From the NCBI GenBank assembly GCA_016870775.1, contig VGAK01000001.1, positions 124,001 to 188,000 of the forward strand: a stretch of 64,000 nucleotides of DNA, given 5' to 3'. A program made the position numbers and the translations under genes. The first letter of the stretch is position 1. Each line of letters opens with the position of its first letter. This document shows, one piece after another, positions 9,172 through 19,031 of the stretch. The DNA comes from Actinomycetota bacterium (GTDB taxonomy: Bacteria; Actinomycetota; Acidimicrobiia; Acidimicrobiales; Ilumatobacteraceae). The notes beneath the pieces were generated by a model that saw nothing but the letters and a program-made list of their open reading frames with translations, was not told the DNA's origin and made no database searches.

Positions 9172-10881
9172 TCACTCTCCGATCAATTCCTTGCGCAGGT
9201 CGCGCTTGACGAACTTGCCGTTCGCGTTCCGTGGCAACGGCTCGGTGCGGAACCAGATCCGCGAGGGGATCTTGTGCTTGGCGATGCTCTTGGCGAGGAA
9301 CTTGCGCAGCTCGTCCTCACCCACGGTCTTGCCGGGTTGGAGAACGACGGCGGCTGCGACCTCCTCCCCGAGGCGCTCATCGGGGATTCCGAAGACGGCC
9401 GCCTCGGCCACCGCATCGTGGTGGTAGATCGCGGTCTCCACCTCGCTGCAATAGACGTTCTCGCCACCCCGGATCACCATGTCCTTGGCGCGGTCCACCA
9501 GGTAGATGAAACCGTCGACATCGATGCGGGCGATGTCGCCTGTGTTCAGCCAGCCGTCCTTGATCGTCTCGGCGGTGGCCTCCGGGCGGTTGAGGTAGCC
9601 CTTGATGGTCACTCCCCCGCGCACGCAGAGCACGCCCACGGTGTCGGGCCCGGGCGGAAGGTCGTTGCCATCCTCGTCGACGAGCTTGCCCTCGAGTGTC
9701 GGCACGAGCGGGCCGCACGACTCGGGCTTGGCGATGAAGAACCGCGCTCCGTTCGCAGTGATGATGCCGTGGGTCTCGGTCATGCCGTACCCGGTGGAGG
9801 GCGCACCGTTCTTGAGCGCACCTGCGATCTTGTGCACGAGGTCGGGCTGGAGCGCGGCTCCACCACCGCCCATTCCCTGCAGCGACGACGTGTCGCGCGT
9901 CGCCCAGTCGGGGTGCAGGAGCAACTCGCGACTCATCGTCGGAACGCCCGAGAAGTTCGTGACGCGCTCGCGCTCGATCAACTCGAGTGCGCGACCCGGG
10001 TCCCACTTGTACATCAGAACGAACTTGGCACCCGATGCGGTCGCTGGGTGCAGGAGACAGTTGCACGCGGTGACATGGAACAGTGGCGTCGGTGCCATGA
10101 AGACCGGCGGCAACGCGGCCGGCACTTCCTTTGGCGGCTCGACATCACCAGCGGCGATCGCTTTCTGCTCTGCCATCGTCATTGCCGTCGTCATCGCGAC
10201 GAGATTCAAGACGTTCGTCACCGAGCCGCGGTTGGTCAGCTGTGCTCCCTTCGGGAACCCCGTGGTTCCGGAGGTGTAGAAGATCGTCGCATCATCGTCG
10301 GGATCGATGTCGACGGCGGGGAGCGCGCCGGGGTCGTCGGTGGCCATCACCTGTTGCCACGAGGTGCCTCCGGCAGGCACCCGGTCGCTCCGGACAGCGA
10401 TCACGTGCATGTCCGGGCGCGGGTCGAGTTGTGCGAGGCGCTCGAGGCGCTCATCGTCGCCGATGAAAGCGGTCGGCACCGAGTCATTGAGTGCGTACTC
10501 CATCTCGGGTGCTGTCCACCATGCGTTCATTCCGACGACCGCCGCACCCATCGACACGACCGCCCAGTAACCCACCACCCACTCGGGGTAGTTGCGCATC
10601 GCGAGCGCAACCCTGTCGTGGCGCTTGACACCGTTCGCGGACAGGTGTGCGACGAGCTTGCGCACCTGTGCGTGCACCTCGGCGTAGGTGTAGCGCTCGT
10701 CCTCGTAGACCAGGTAGTCATTGTCGCCGTGGGCGGCGGCGAGCTCCCAGAAGAAACGCATGTGCGGTGGTGCGGCGGCAAAGACCCTGGTGGGTGCTCC
10801 ACGCAGTTCAATCGTCATGACGGCCAGGGGCGAGCCCTCGGCCTCGAGTTCACGCCGGGCGGCCAGGTAGTGCTCGATCAT
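9172..10881 (-). CDS. Acyl-CoA synthetase (AMP-forming)
   Basis: TIFYTSGTTGFPKGA, GYGMTETHG, GWLNTGDIARID, DRAKDMVIRGGENVYCSEVE; start set at MIEHYLAA. Confidence 0.92.
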   Translation of the reverse strand: MIEHYLAARRELEAEGSPLAVMTIELRGAPTRVFAAAPPHMRFFWELAAAHGDNDYLVYEDERYTYAEVHAQVRKLVAHLSANGVKRHDRVALAMRNYPEWVVGYWAVVSMGAAVVGMNAWWTAPEMEYALNDSVPTAFIGDDERLERLAQLDPRPDMHVIAVRSDRVPAGGTSWQQVMATDDPGALPAVDIDPDDDATIFYTSGTTGFPKGAQLTNRGSVTNVLNLVAMTTAMTMAEQKAIAAGDVEPPKEVPAALPPVFMAPTPLFHVTACNCLLHPATASGAKFVLMYKWDPGRALELIERERVTNFSGVPTMSRELLLHPDWATRDTSSLQGMGGGGAALQPDLVHKIAGALKNGAPSTGYGMTETHGIITANGARFFIAKPESCGPLVPTLEGKLVDEDGNDLPPGPDTVGVLCVRGGVTIKGYLNRPEATAETIKDGWLNTGDIARIDVDGFIYLVDRAKDMVIRGGENVYCSEVETAIYHHDAVAEAAVFGIPDERLGEEVAAAVVLQPGKTVGEDELRKFLAKSIAKHKIPSRIWFRTEPLPRNANGKFVKRDLRKELIGE

Positions 10882-10993
10882 GCCCCCATCATTGCGGGAC
10901 TCGGGGTTCAACCAACAATCAGAGGAGTCCACTGCGGCGACCGGAGATGACCGCACGGGCAACTATGGTCGCCGCCGAGAGCAGGAGGCTTCC

Positions 10994-11884
10994 GTGTCAT
11001 CCACCACCAGCACACCGGTCAGCGTCGTCACCGGGGCCAACTCGGGCATCGGCCGGGCGACGGCCATTCATCTCGCGACCGAGGGCCACCGGGTGTTCGG
11101 CACCGTCCGCTCGCTCGATAAGGCCGCCAAGTTGAACGCGATGGCCGAGGCTGCCGGGGCCGACATCGAACTAGTCGTGCTCGATGTCGCCGACGACGAC
11201 TCGGTCGAGCGCGGTTGGGCCGAGATCGTCGACCGTGCCGGTCGGGTGGACACCCTCGTCAACAACGCCGGCGTCGGCGGGAACGCAGTCACCGAGGAGT
11301 GCCCCGTTTCGTTGTACGCCGAGGTGATGAACGTGAACTTCTACGGTGCGGTGCGCCTCATCCAGCGGGTGCTGCCCCAGATGCGCGAGCGGCGCGGGGG
11401 CACGATCGTGAACATCTCGTCGGTGGTCGGTCGTGTCGCGGCCATCGCCCAGCAGCCGTATGTCACCTCGAAGTGGGCGCTCGAGGCAATGAGCGAGGGT
11501 CTCGCCCAGGAGGTCGCCCCGTTCGGCATCCGCGTGGCGATCGTGGAGCCGGGCATCACCAAGTCGGCGATCTTTGCCAAGAACATCGACGCTCCGAATC
11601 AGACCGGCGCGTACGACGCGCATTACCGGCGCCTCTTCCAGTTCTACGCGCGCGGCATCGCCGAGGCGACCGACCCGATGGAGGTCGCCCGCACGGTCCA
11701 TCACGCGATCACGACCTCTAACCCGGTGCTGCGGTACGCAGTCTCGTGGGGAGGACCCGAGATGGTGGCGAGGCGCCGCGCGATGACCGACGAGGAGTGG
11801 GTGGCAATGGGGGCCCACGCCGACGATGCCGACTACTACGGCGACTTCGAGCGACTGCTCGGGGTGGACATCAGTCCACAGTGA
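10994..11884 (+). CDS. SDR-family oxidoreductase
   Basis: VVTGANSGIGRATA, NNAGVGG, YVTSKWALEAMSEGLA; GTG start with aggagg upstream. Confidence 0.85.
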   Translation: MSSTTSTPVSVVTGANSGIGRATAIHLATEGHRVFGTVRSLDKAAKLNAMAEAAGADIELVVLDVADDDSVERGWAEIVDRAGRVDTLVNNAGVGGNAVTEECPVSLYAEVMNVNFYGAVRLIQRVLPQMRERRGGTIVNISSVVGRVAAIAQQPYVTSKWALEAMSEGLAQEVAPFGIRVAIVEPGITKSAIFAKNIDAPNQTGAYDAHYRRLFQFYARGIAEATDPMEVARTVHHAITTSNPVLRYAVSWGGPEMVARRRAMTDEEWVAMGAHADDADYYGDFERLLGVDISPQ

Positions 11885-11917
11885 GCCAACCGGTGGCGCG
11901 ACGTGCGTCGACAGGCG

Positions 11918-13234
11918 TCAATGCGGCAGTGCGGCAATCGATGCCGCGTACACCCGACTGCGCGACTCCCAATCACCGAGTGCCTTGGGTGTCGGCGCAC
12001 CGGGGCTGAACGAGACCGTCATTCCCGGTCGGGCGAGCCCGTGTGCGGTGCGCACCGCAGCATCGATGTCGTGACCGCGAATGCGCACAATCGGAAGTGG
12101 TGCCACCGTCAGCACCCGCACGAGGGTCTCGTCGTCACCACCCATGAGCACGATCGCCTCGATGTTCGTCGCGGCAACGAGATCAGCGACCAGCGGGGAC
12201 AGATCGATCCCGCGATCCTCGCCGCCCATGAGCAGTATCAGCCCCTCCCCCGCGAACGACTCGAGTGCGGCAGCGACACCGGTGGGGTTGCTCGCGAGCA
12301 GGTCGTCGACCCATCTGACACCGTCCACCACCTCGACCACCCTCTGGCGCGACGGGAGTGCCTCGAAACCCACCACCGCGGCGGCCACGTGCGCGCTTCG
12401 CACACCGGCCGACCACGCCTCGGCTGCGTTCGCCGCGAGCAGAAGGTTGCGTCTCACATGGGCGGGCACCGATCCGGTGTCGACTGGCGCATCACCGTCC
12501 CGAACGGCGAGCACCCCATCGAGGCGCCACGGACCGTCCACGAACACATCCACGCCGAGCGCCGCGAGTCGATCGCGCCCCACGGAGGTGACCATCGCCC
12601 GCAGACCGGGATGCGCGAAAAGGTTCAATTTGTCCGCGTGGTAGCGCCCCACCGAGCCGTGCCACGACACGTGATCCTCGCCGAGCGCGGTGAGCACACC
12701 GACACACGGGGATGTGGCGCAGTCACTCGCCTGGTACGAGGACACCTCCACCACGGCCACCTCGGACCCCGCGGGAACCGCTGTGACCGGCACTCCGATG
12801 TTCCCGGCGAGGTGCACCCCGCGACCAGCCGCCGAGAGAATCCCCGCGATCAGCGATGTCGTCGTGCTCTTGCCCTTGGTGCCGGTGACACCGATGACGG
12901 TCTCGGGATCCCTCTCGGCGAGCCACAGAGAGAGCAGGCCCGATGAGCGAATCCCGGCGGCGCGCCACGCGGCGACCTCGGGGCGGTAGCGCGAGATGCC
13001 CGGCGACCGCACCACGAAACTGACGCCGGAGGAACCCACGTCGGCCGGACCGCGCACCTCGAGACCGTGTTCGGCGGCGAGACCCCGCGCGGCATCGTCG
13101 ATCTCGTCCACGACCAGGACGATGTCGCAGCCGAGTCGACGGAGCTCTCCGATCGCGGCTCGACCCTCGCGGCCGGCCCCCCACACTGCGACGCGCACGG
13201 CGGCCAGATCGGACAGACGCACGATCTCGTTCAC
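11918..13234 (-). CDS. murD: MurD-like UDP-MurNAc-L-alanine:glutamate ligase (MurD2-type candidate)
   Basis: GVTGTKGKSTTTSLIAGIL, EVSSYQ, GEDHVSWHGSVGRYHADKLNL; 4-bp GTGA overlap with MurL. Confidence 0.85.
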   Translation of the reverse strand: MNEIVRLSDLAAVRVAVWGAGREGRAAIGELRRLGCDIVLVVDEIDDAARGLAAEHGLEVRGPADVGSSGVSFVVRSPGISRYRPEVAAWRAAGIRSSGLLSLWLAERDPETVIGVTGTKGKSTTTSLIAGILSAAGRGVHLAGNIGVPVTAVPAGSEVAVVEVSSYQASDCATSPCVGVLTALGEDHVSWHGSVGRYHADKLNLFAHPGLRAMVTSVGRDRLAALGVDVFVDGPWRLDGVLAVRDGDAPVDTGSVPAHVRRNLLLAANAAEAWSAGVRSAHVAAAVVGFEALPSRQRVVEVVDGVRWVDDLLASNPTGVAAALESFAGEGLILLMGGEDRGIDLSPLVADLVAATNIEAIVLMGGDDETLVRVLTVAPLPIVRIRGHDIDAAVRTAHGLARPGMTVSFSPGAPTPKALGDWESRSRVYAASIAALPH

Positions 13235-14526
13235 GCGAAGAAGCCCCCCATCGCCTCGCGGACCGCGGACGGCACGTGGTCCCCGAGCGCACCCTGAGAC
13301 ACCCGGTGCGCCGGGCCGGCGAGATGTGCGAGTCGTCGCACGACCTCGTGGTTGCTCCACGACGCCGAGGCCGTGAGCGTCCCGATGGCGGCACGCGCTT
13401 CTTCGACGGTCTGAACGCACTCGAAGGGCCTCCGTTCATCGTCCAGAAGGTCCGCGAATCCCCCGACCTGGGATGCATCGTCGAGCATGTCGACCCCGAG
13501 GATCGCCGTCAGCGCCGCCGGCGCCATGTGTGGGGCGAGCGAGAGCGTGATCGATCGGCACTTCGCGCAGTCACCACACCATCGCACCGATCGCCTCGAG
13601 CCGTCGCGCACCCCGACCCTGTTGCAGGAGACGAATTCCGGGTGGAGGGGCGCGCAACGCGCCGCGAAAACCCGTGCGATCTCGGCGTCGCTGCGGTCAC
13701 GGAGCGCAGAGACACAGGCAGCCGACGATCCGATGCCGTGCAGTGCCGCCACGAGCAGCATCTCGAAGGCGTGCGACTTGCTGTGCTGGTGGTTGATCGT
13801 GCGGCCCCCGACGGTGCGCGTGGGGATCGACGCCGAGGCCTCGTTCGCCATCACGACGACGGGTGAGCCGAGGAGTATCGCAGACACGGTCGAGGCGAGC
13901 ATCGTGATGGCGGTGATCGGGATGTGACCGTTCGGTGCGCCGGCCGCGTTCAACTCGAGAATCCCCGGGTCGATCGCCCGATCCACGACCACGAGGTTCG
14001 AGCCGAGGGTCGAGGCGACTCGTCGCGCGGCATCTGACCCGCCCACCGAGAGCAGGATCGGATCGAGTGGACGAAGTGCGGTCGCGACCACGCACGAGTC
14101 CCTCCCGCCGCCCACCGGGATCAACGGGCGACCCGGAGACTCACCGACCGGGATTGCGCTCCGTGCCCCGGGCCTGTGAGCCGTCCCGCCGAGCACGATC
14201 GGGTCGACGATTCCGCTGGTGTGGGCGAACTCGGCCATCCCCTCGCCGAATGCGGACTCCACGAGCGCGCGACCCTCTGATGTGAGGGCGATGTCGGGTG
14301 CTTCGACGATGCACGGCGCGAAAGCCTTCGCATAACTCACCGCCGCCACCATCGCCAGAAGATCCAGGACCGCGACCACCGGTTCCCCGACCTCGTCGGG
14401 GAACCGGAACGACTCGCGGAAAGTCCTTCCACCGGCGGTGCAAAGAAGGTCGACCTCGGCCCCGCGGGCGCGCCACCGCTCCACGACGAGGCGCGCGCGA
14501 CCGGGCGTGTTCGTCACCGTCGGCAC
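13231..14526 (-). CDS. murL: MurL-like UDP-MurNAc-L-Ala-L-Glu epimerase
   Basis: IPVGGGRDSCVV, VVMANEASASIPT, INHQHSKSHAFEMLL, WCGDCAKC; coupled to murD. Family recognised from motifs, not searched. Confidence 0.72.
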   Translation of the reverse strand: MPTVTNTPGRARLVVERWRARGAEVDLLCTAGGRTFRESFRFPDEVGEPVVAVLDLLAMVAAVSYAKAFAPCIVEAPDIALTSEGRALVESAFGEGMAEFAHTSGIVDPIVLGGTAHRPGARSAIPVGESPGRPLIPVGGGRDSCVVATALRPLDPILLSVGGSDAARRVASTLGSNLVVVDRAIDPGILELNAAGAPNGHIPITAITMLASTVSAILLGSPVVVMANEASASIPTRTVGGRTINHQHSKSHAFEMLLVAALHGIGSSAACVSALRDRSDAEIARVFAARCAPLHPEFVSCNRVGVRDGSRRSVRWCGDCAKCRSITLSLAPHMAPAALTAILGVDMLDDASQVGGFADLLDDERRPFECVQTVEEARAAIGTLTASASWSNHEVVRRLAHLAGPAHRVSQGALGDHVPSAVREAMGGFFA

Positions 14527-14633
14527 GTGATCGAGACTATGACACCGGCAGCGGATGGAGCCGGGCACCACCCGGCGATGCCCCGCGGGACATCTCGGAC
14601 CCGGCACTGGTCCGCCGTTAGCATCGTTTTTCA

Positions 14634-16622
14634 GTGGGTTCCGACAACACCGTCAATGCCGAATCGATCGCTCTCGCGAAGGCGCGGGCCGAAGCCGCGG
14701 CCGCGGCGCTTGCGGCTCAATCCGCGGGTCAGGACGACTCGCACGGCCATGGACCTGTCTCGGGGATCAGCAACCTGGCTCTGACGCTCGGTGCGCTCGG
14801 CATCGTCTACGGCGATATCGGCACGAGCCCGCTGTACGCGCTGAAAGAAGCCTTCACGGAGGAGGGCCACGTCCTCACCGTGGACAGGATCAACGTCTTT
14901 GGCGTGTGCTCACTCGCGTTCTGGTCGCTCGTCATCATCATCTCGATCAAGTACCTGATGTTCGTGATGAAGGCCAACAACAAGGGGGAGGGTGGCATCC
15001 TCGCGCTCACGGTGCTCGTGATGCAGCGCAAGGACACCAAGAAGGTCCGTGGGGCGGGCGCTCTGATCTCGCTCGGGGTCTTCGGAACCGCGCTCCTGTA
15101 CGGAGACGGTGTGATCACCCCGGCGATATCGGTGCTCTCGGCCGTCGAGGGGCTCGAGGAGGTGTCTGCATCGTTCGCAGACTGGGTGGTGCCGATCGCC
15201 ATCGTCATCCTCGTGTTGCTGTTCGTGGTGCAGAGTCGTGGAACCGGCGCCGTCGGCAAGGTGTTCGGCCCGGTCATGCTGCTCTGGTTCACCGTGCTCG
15301 CCCTGCTCGGTCTCTCCAAGATCGCCACCGCCCCAGAGATCCTCCAGTCGGTCAACCCACTGCATGCGGTGCGCTTCTTCCGGCACGAGACGCAACACGC
15401 GTTCCTCTCGCTCGGGTCGATCTTCCTCGTCGTCACCGGTGGCGAGGCCCTGTACGCCGACATGGGCCACTTCGGCCGTCGCCCAATCGCCATGGGCTGG
15501 TACTCGATGGTGCTCCCCGCTCTCGTGCTCAACTACTGGGGCCAGGGTGCGTTCCTGATGAATAACCCCGGGGACATCGAGAGCGTCTTCTTTCGCATGG
15601 CCCCCGATGCCCTTCTCCTGCCGCTGGTGCTCCTGGCGACCATGGCAACGATCATCGCATCGCAGGCACTCATCTCGGGGGTGTTCTCCTTGACGCACCA
15701 GGCGGTGCAGCTCGACTACCTACCGCGCATCAAGATCCGCCACACATCGTCGCAGCACTTCGGGCAGATCTACGTGCCGCTCGTCAACTGGATCCTGATG
15801 GTGGCCTGCGTCGGACTCGTGCTCGGGTTCCGCTCGGCGAGCAACCTGGCCGCGGCCTACGGGATCGCAGTGACGATGACGATGGCGATCACCACATTGA
15901 TCTTCTACCGGGTGCTCACCGACCGATGGAATTGGAGCACACCGCGGGCACTCGCGGTGTGCGCACCGTTCATCATCATCGAGGCCGGATTCCTCGGCGC
16001 GAACATCGTCAAGATTCCCCACGGCGGCTGGTTCGCCCTCGCAGTCGGGGTGATCCTCATGGTGCAGATGCAGACCTGGCGACGCGGTCGCGCGCTTGTC
16101 GCGGCACGCATCCAGCGTGGCGAGCGACCGATCGAAGAGGTCCTCGATGGGACCGGCGAGGTGAAGCGGGTTCCGGGCACCGCAGTGTTCATGTTCAAGG
16201 ATCTCGGCAAGGCACCCCCGGCGCTCGTCAACAACCTGCGGCACAACAAGGTGCTGCACAAGTGCACCCTGCTGGTGTCGGTCGACACCGCCGGGGACCC
16301 CCGGGTCGCACCGCAGGACCGGACCGTGATCACGCGCGTCGAGCCCGGTGTGTTCCAGATCCAACTGGAGTTCGGCTTCATGGAGGAGCCCGACGTGCCG
16401 AGGGCCCTCGCTGCGATCGACCACGCGGGACTCGACTTCGACCCGGAGGACGTGACGTACTTCCTCGGCCACGAGTCGATCATCGCGGGCAAGGCACCGG
16501 GGATGAACCCGGCACAAGAATGGTTGTTCGTGTTCCTGAACCGAGGAGCCGACAGTGCGGCCCGCTTCTTCAACCTGCCGGCGGATCGCGTCTTCGAGGT
16601 CGGGACGCAGGTCGTCATCTGA
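14634..16622 (+). CDS. kup: KUP/HAK potassium uptake transporter
   Basis: LGALGIVYGDIGTSPLYALKEAF, GEGGILALTVLVMQR, YGDGVITPAISVLSAVEGLE, GGEALYADMGHFG. Confidence 0.96.
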   Translation: MGSDNTVNAESIALAKARAEAAAAALAAQSAGQDDSHGHGPVSGISNLALTLGALGIVYGDIGTSPLYALKEAFTEEGHVLTVDRINVFGVCSLAFWSLVIIISIKYLMFVMKANNKGEGGILALTVLVMQRKDTKKVRGAGALISLGVFGTALLYGDGVITPAISVLSAVEGLEEVSASFADWVVPIAIVILVLLFVVQSRGTGAVGKVFGPVMLLWFTVLALLGLSKIATAPEILQSVNPLHAVRFFRHETQHAFLSLGSIFLVVTGGEALYADMGHFGRRPIAMGWYSMVLPALVLNYWGQGAFLMNNPGDIESVFFRMAPDALLLPLVLLATMATIIASQALISGVFSLTHQAVQLDYLPRIKIRHTSSQHFGQIYVPLVNWILMVACVGLVLGFRSASNLAAAYGIAVTMTMAITTLIFYRVLTDRWNWSTPRALAVCAPFIIIEAGFLGANIVKIPHGGWFALAVGVILMVQMQTWRRGRALVAARIQRGERPIEEVLDGTGEVKRVPGTAVFMFKDLGKAPPALVNNLRHNKVLHKCTLLVSVDTAGDPRVAPQDRTVITRVEPGVFQIQLEFGFMEEPDVPRALAAIDHAGLDFDPEDVTYFLGHESIIAGKAPGMNPAQEWLFVFLNRGADSAARFFNLPADRVFEVGTQVVI

Positions 16623-16672
16623 GCACTCCGGCGGCGATCTAGAGTCGGATCGCACGCACCGGAGGCTCGCCG

Positions 16673-19018
16673 ATGTCGAACAGTGCCGCGTCCATAGGCA
16701 ACGATCCGCTCTCTCGCATCGCCGTCCTCGAAGTGATCGAGAGGCGCATCCTCTGGCTCGCCACGAGGATGATCGACTGGGCGAACCACGACAGACCGGC
16801 CGATGAGATCAAGGTGGGTGGACATCAGGCATCGTCGGCTTCGATGGCCAGCATCATGACCGCGCTCTGGTTCGGCCACCTCGGGGGCGACGACAAGGTC
16901 GCCGTGAAGCCGCACGCCTCCCCGGTGTACCACGCGATCAAGTACCTCACGGGCGAACTCGATCGCTCTCACCTCACCCGACTGCGCAGTCTCGGGGGCC
17001 TGCAGGCATACCCGAGTCGCACGAAGGATCCCGATGTCGCCGACTTCTCGACGGGTTCGGTGGGACTGGGCGTTGTGGCACCACTGTTCGCCGCAGCGGC
17101 ACGCCGGTACGCCGAGTCGCACTTCGGCGCGGCCTCCGACCGTGGCGCACGGTTCATCGCGCTCGCGGGCGACGCCGAACTCGATGAGGGGAACATCTGG
17201 GAGGCGATTGCCGACCCGTCCCTCCAGGATCTGGGCAACGTGATGTGGGTGGTGGATGCGAACCGCCAGAGCCTCGACCGGGTCGTGCCCGGCCAGAAAA
17301 TCAAGAAGCTCATCCAGTTCTTCCGCGACGCTGGCTGGCACGTGGAGGAGATCAAGTACGGACGACGCCTCCAGGAGGCCTTCGCACGCCCCGGCGGCGA
17401 GCATTTGCGCCGACACATCGATGAGATGTCGAACGAGGAGTACCAGTCGCTCTTCGCCCACGACGGGGCCGACCTGCGGGAGCGCTTCCTCGCCGGAGCC
17501 GAGCCCAGCATGCGGGAATTCCTCGCCCAATGGGACGACGCGTCCGTCGGTGCGCTGATCCGCAACCTCGGGGGCCACGACCTGGGTGCGCTGATCCAGG
17601 CGTACAGGCGCTGCGATGAGGTCGCAGATCGACCGAGCGTGGTGTTCGCCTACACCGTGAAGGGACACGGACTACCGATCGCTGGCGACCCGTTGAACCA
17701 TGCGGCACTCCTCACCGCGGGGCAGATGGATGCGTTGCGCTCCGCGGTGGGTCTGACGCCCGGGACCGAGTGGGATCGGTTCGACCCGGACTCCGACGAG
17801 GGTCGGGTGTGCGCCTCGACCGGGGGCGAATTGAACAACCGCGCCGTCGAGCCGAGGCCGCGCCTGCCCATCCCGGTCTCGGTTGGGGGCGCACCATCAA
17901 CGCGGACGAGCACCCAGGAGACGTTCGGGCGGCTGCTCGTGCGACTCGGTGGGATCGAGGGCGTCGGGAGCCGGATGGTGACAACGTCCCCCGATGTGAG
18001 CGTGAGCACCAACCTGGGTGGCTGGATCAACAAGATGGGGGTCTTCGACCCGGCGGGGGCACACGACTGGCTCGGCGACGGGCGCCTCCTGCGCTGGAAG
18101 CAGACCGCATCCGGTCACCACATTGAACTCGGCATCAGCGAGATGAACCTGTTCCTGATGCTGCACGCGCTCGGGCTCGGGCACGAACTGCACGGCCGGC
18201 ACCTGTTGCCCATCGGCACGGTGTACGACCCGTTCGTGTGTCGTGGACTCGACGCACTCATCTACGCGCTCTACAACGGGTCGCGCTTCGTGGTGGTGGG
18301 CACCCCGGCTGGAATCACGCTCGCGCCCGAGGGTGGCGCCCACCAGAGCAGCATCACCCCCTCCATCGGACTCGAGCTGCCGGGACTCACCTATTCAGAG
18401 CCCGCGTACGCCGCCGCGCTCGACTGGATCCTGTGCGACGCGCTCGAGGCGCTGGCCCGACCCTCGGGTGGGTCGGCGTACCTGCGTCTCTCGACGCGAC
18501 CGATCGAGCAGTCCCCCTTCGAGGAAGCCCGGCGCCGAAGGGGTGAAGTGGAACTCCGCTCCGACGTGCTCGCCGGCGGGTACCGGCTCCGCGAGCCGGG
18601 ACGCCCCGCCGACGTGGTGCTCGCCACGTGCGGACCGGTGGTCCCAGAGGTGCTCGATGCCGCGGTGCAACTCGCCGACGAGGGAGTGGAGGCCCTGGTG
18701 CTCGACATCACGAGCAGCGATCTCCTCTACCGGGGCTGGCGAAACGGATTGCGCGATGCGACGCGCGTCGCGGGCACCAGTGGCGGCGGGCACCATCTCC
18801 AGTCGTTGCTCGAACCCCACGAGCGGCGCCTGCCGATCGTCACCGTGCACGATGCTGCCAGCCACCACCTCGCCTGGCTCGGGTCGGTCTTCGGCGCACG
18901 CACCATCCCCGTTGGCGTCGACGAGTTCGGCCAATCGGGCACGATCGCCGAGCTCTACGGGGTGTTCGACCTTCTGGCCGGTCAGATCGTCAACGCGGCA
19001 CTGCTCGCGCTCGCGTGA
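16673..19018 (+). CDS. AceE-like homodimeric 2-oxoacid dehydrogenase E1 / transketolase-like protein
   Basis: 781 aa; GGHQASSASMASIMTALWF, LAGDAELDEGNIWEA, YTVKGHGLPIAGDPLNH, GISEMNLFLMLHALG, PEGGAHQSSITPSIG. Confidence 0.82.
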   Translation: MSNSAASIGNDPLSRIAVLEVIERRILWLATRMIDWANHDRPADEIKVGGHQASSASMASIMTALWFGHLGGDDKVAVKPHASPVYHAIKYLTGELDRSHLTRLRSLGGLQAYPSRTKDPDVADFSTGSVGLGVVAPLFAAAARRYAESHFGAASDRGARFIALAGDAELDEGNIWEAIADPSLQDLGNVMWVVDANRQSLDRVVPGQKIKKLIQFFRDAGWHVEEIKYGRRLQEAFARPGGEHLRRHIDEMSNEEYQSLFAHDGADLRERFLAGAEPSMREFLAQWDDASVGALIRNLGGHDLGALIQAYRRCDEVADRPSVVFAYTVKGHGLPIAGDPLNHAALLTAGQMDALRSAVGLTPGTEWDRFDPDSDEGRVCASTGGELNNRAVEPRPRLPIPVSVGGAPSTRTSTQETFGRLLVRLGGIEGVGSRMVTTSPDVSVSTNLGGWINKMGVFDPAGAHDWLGDGRLLRWKQTASGHHIELGISEMNLFLMLHALGLGHELHGRHLLPIGTVYDPFVCRGLDALIYALYNGSRFVVVGTPAGITLAPEGGAHQSSITPSIGLELPGLTYSEPAYAAALDWILCDALEALARPSGGSAYLRLSTRPIEQSPFEEARRRRGEVELRSDVLAGGYRLREPGRPADVVLATCGPVVPEVLDAAVQLADEGVEALVLDITSSDLLYRGWRNGLRDATRVAGTSGGGHHLQSLLEPHERRLPIVTVHDAASHHLAWLGSVFGARTIPVGVDEFGQSGTIAELYGVFDLLAGQIVNAALLALA

Positions 19019-19031
19019 CGTTTCCGGTGCC

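Noticed and set aside
8311-10950. 879-aa plus-strand ORF antisense to TerC and acyl-CoA synthetase
   Set aside because: Shadow ORF of well-supported minus-strand genes; composition dominated by His/Arg/Asp/Val
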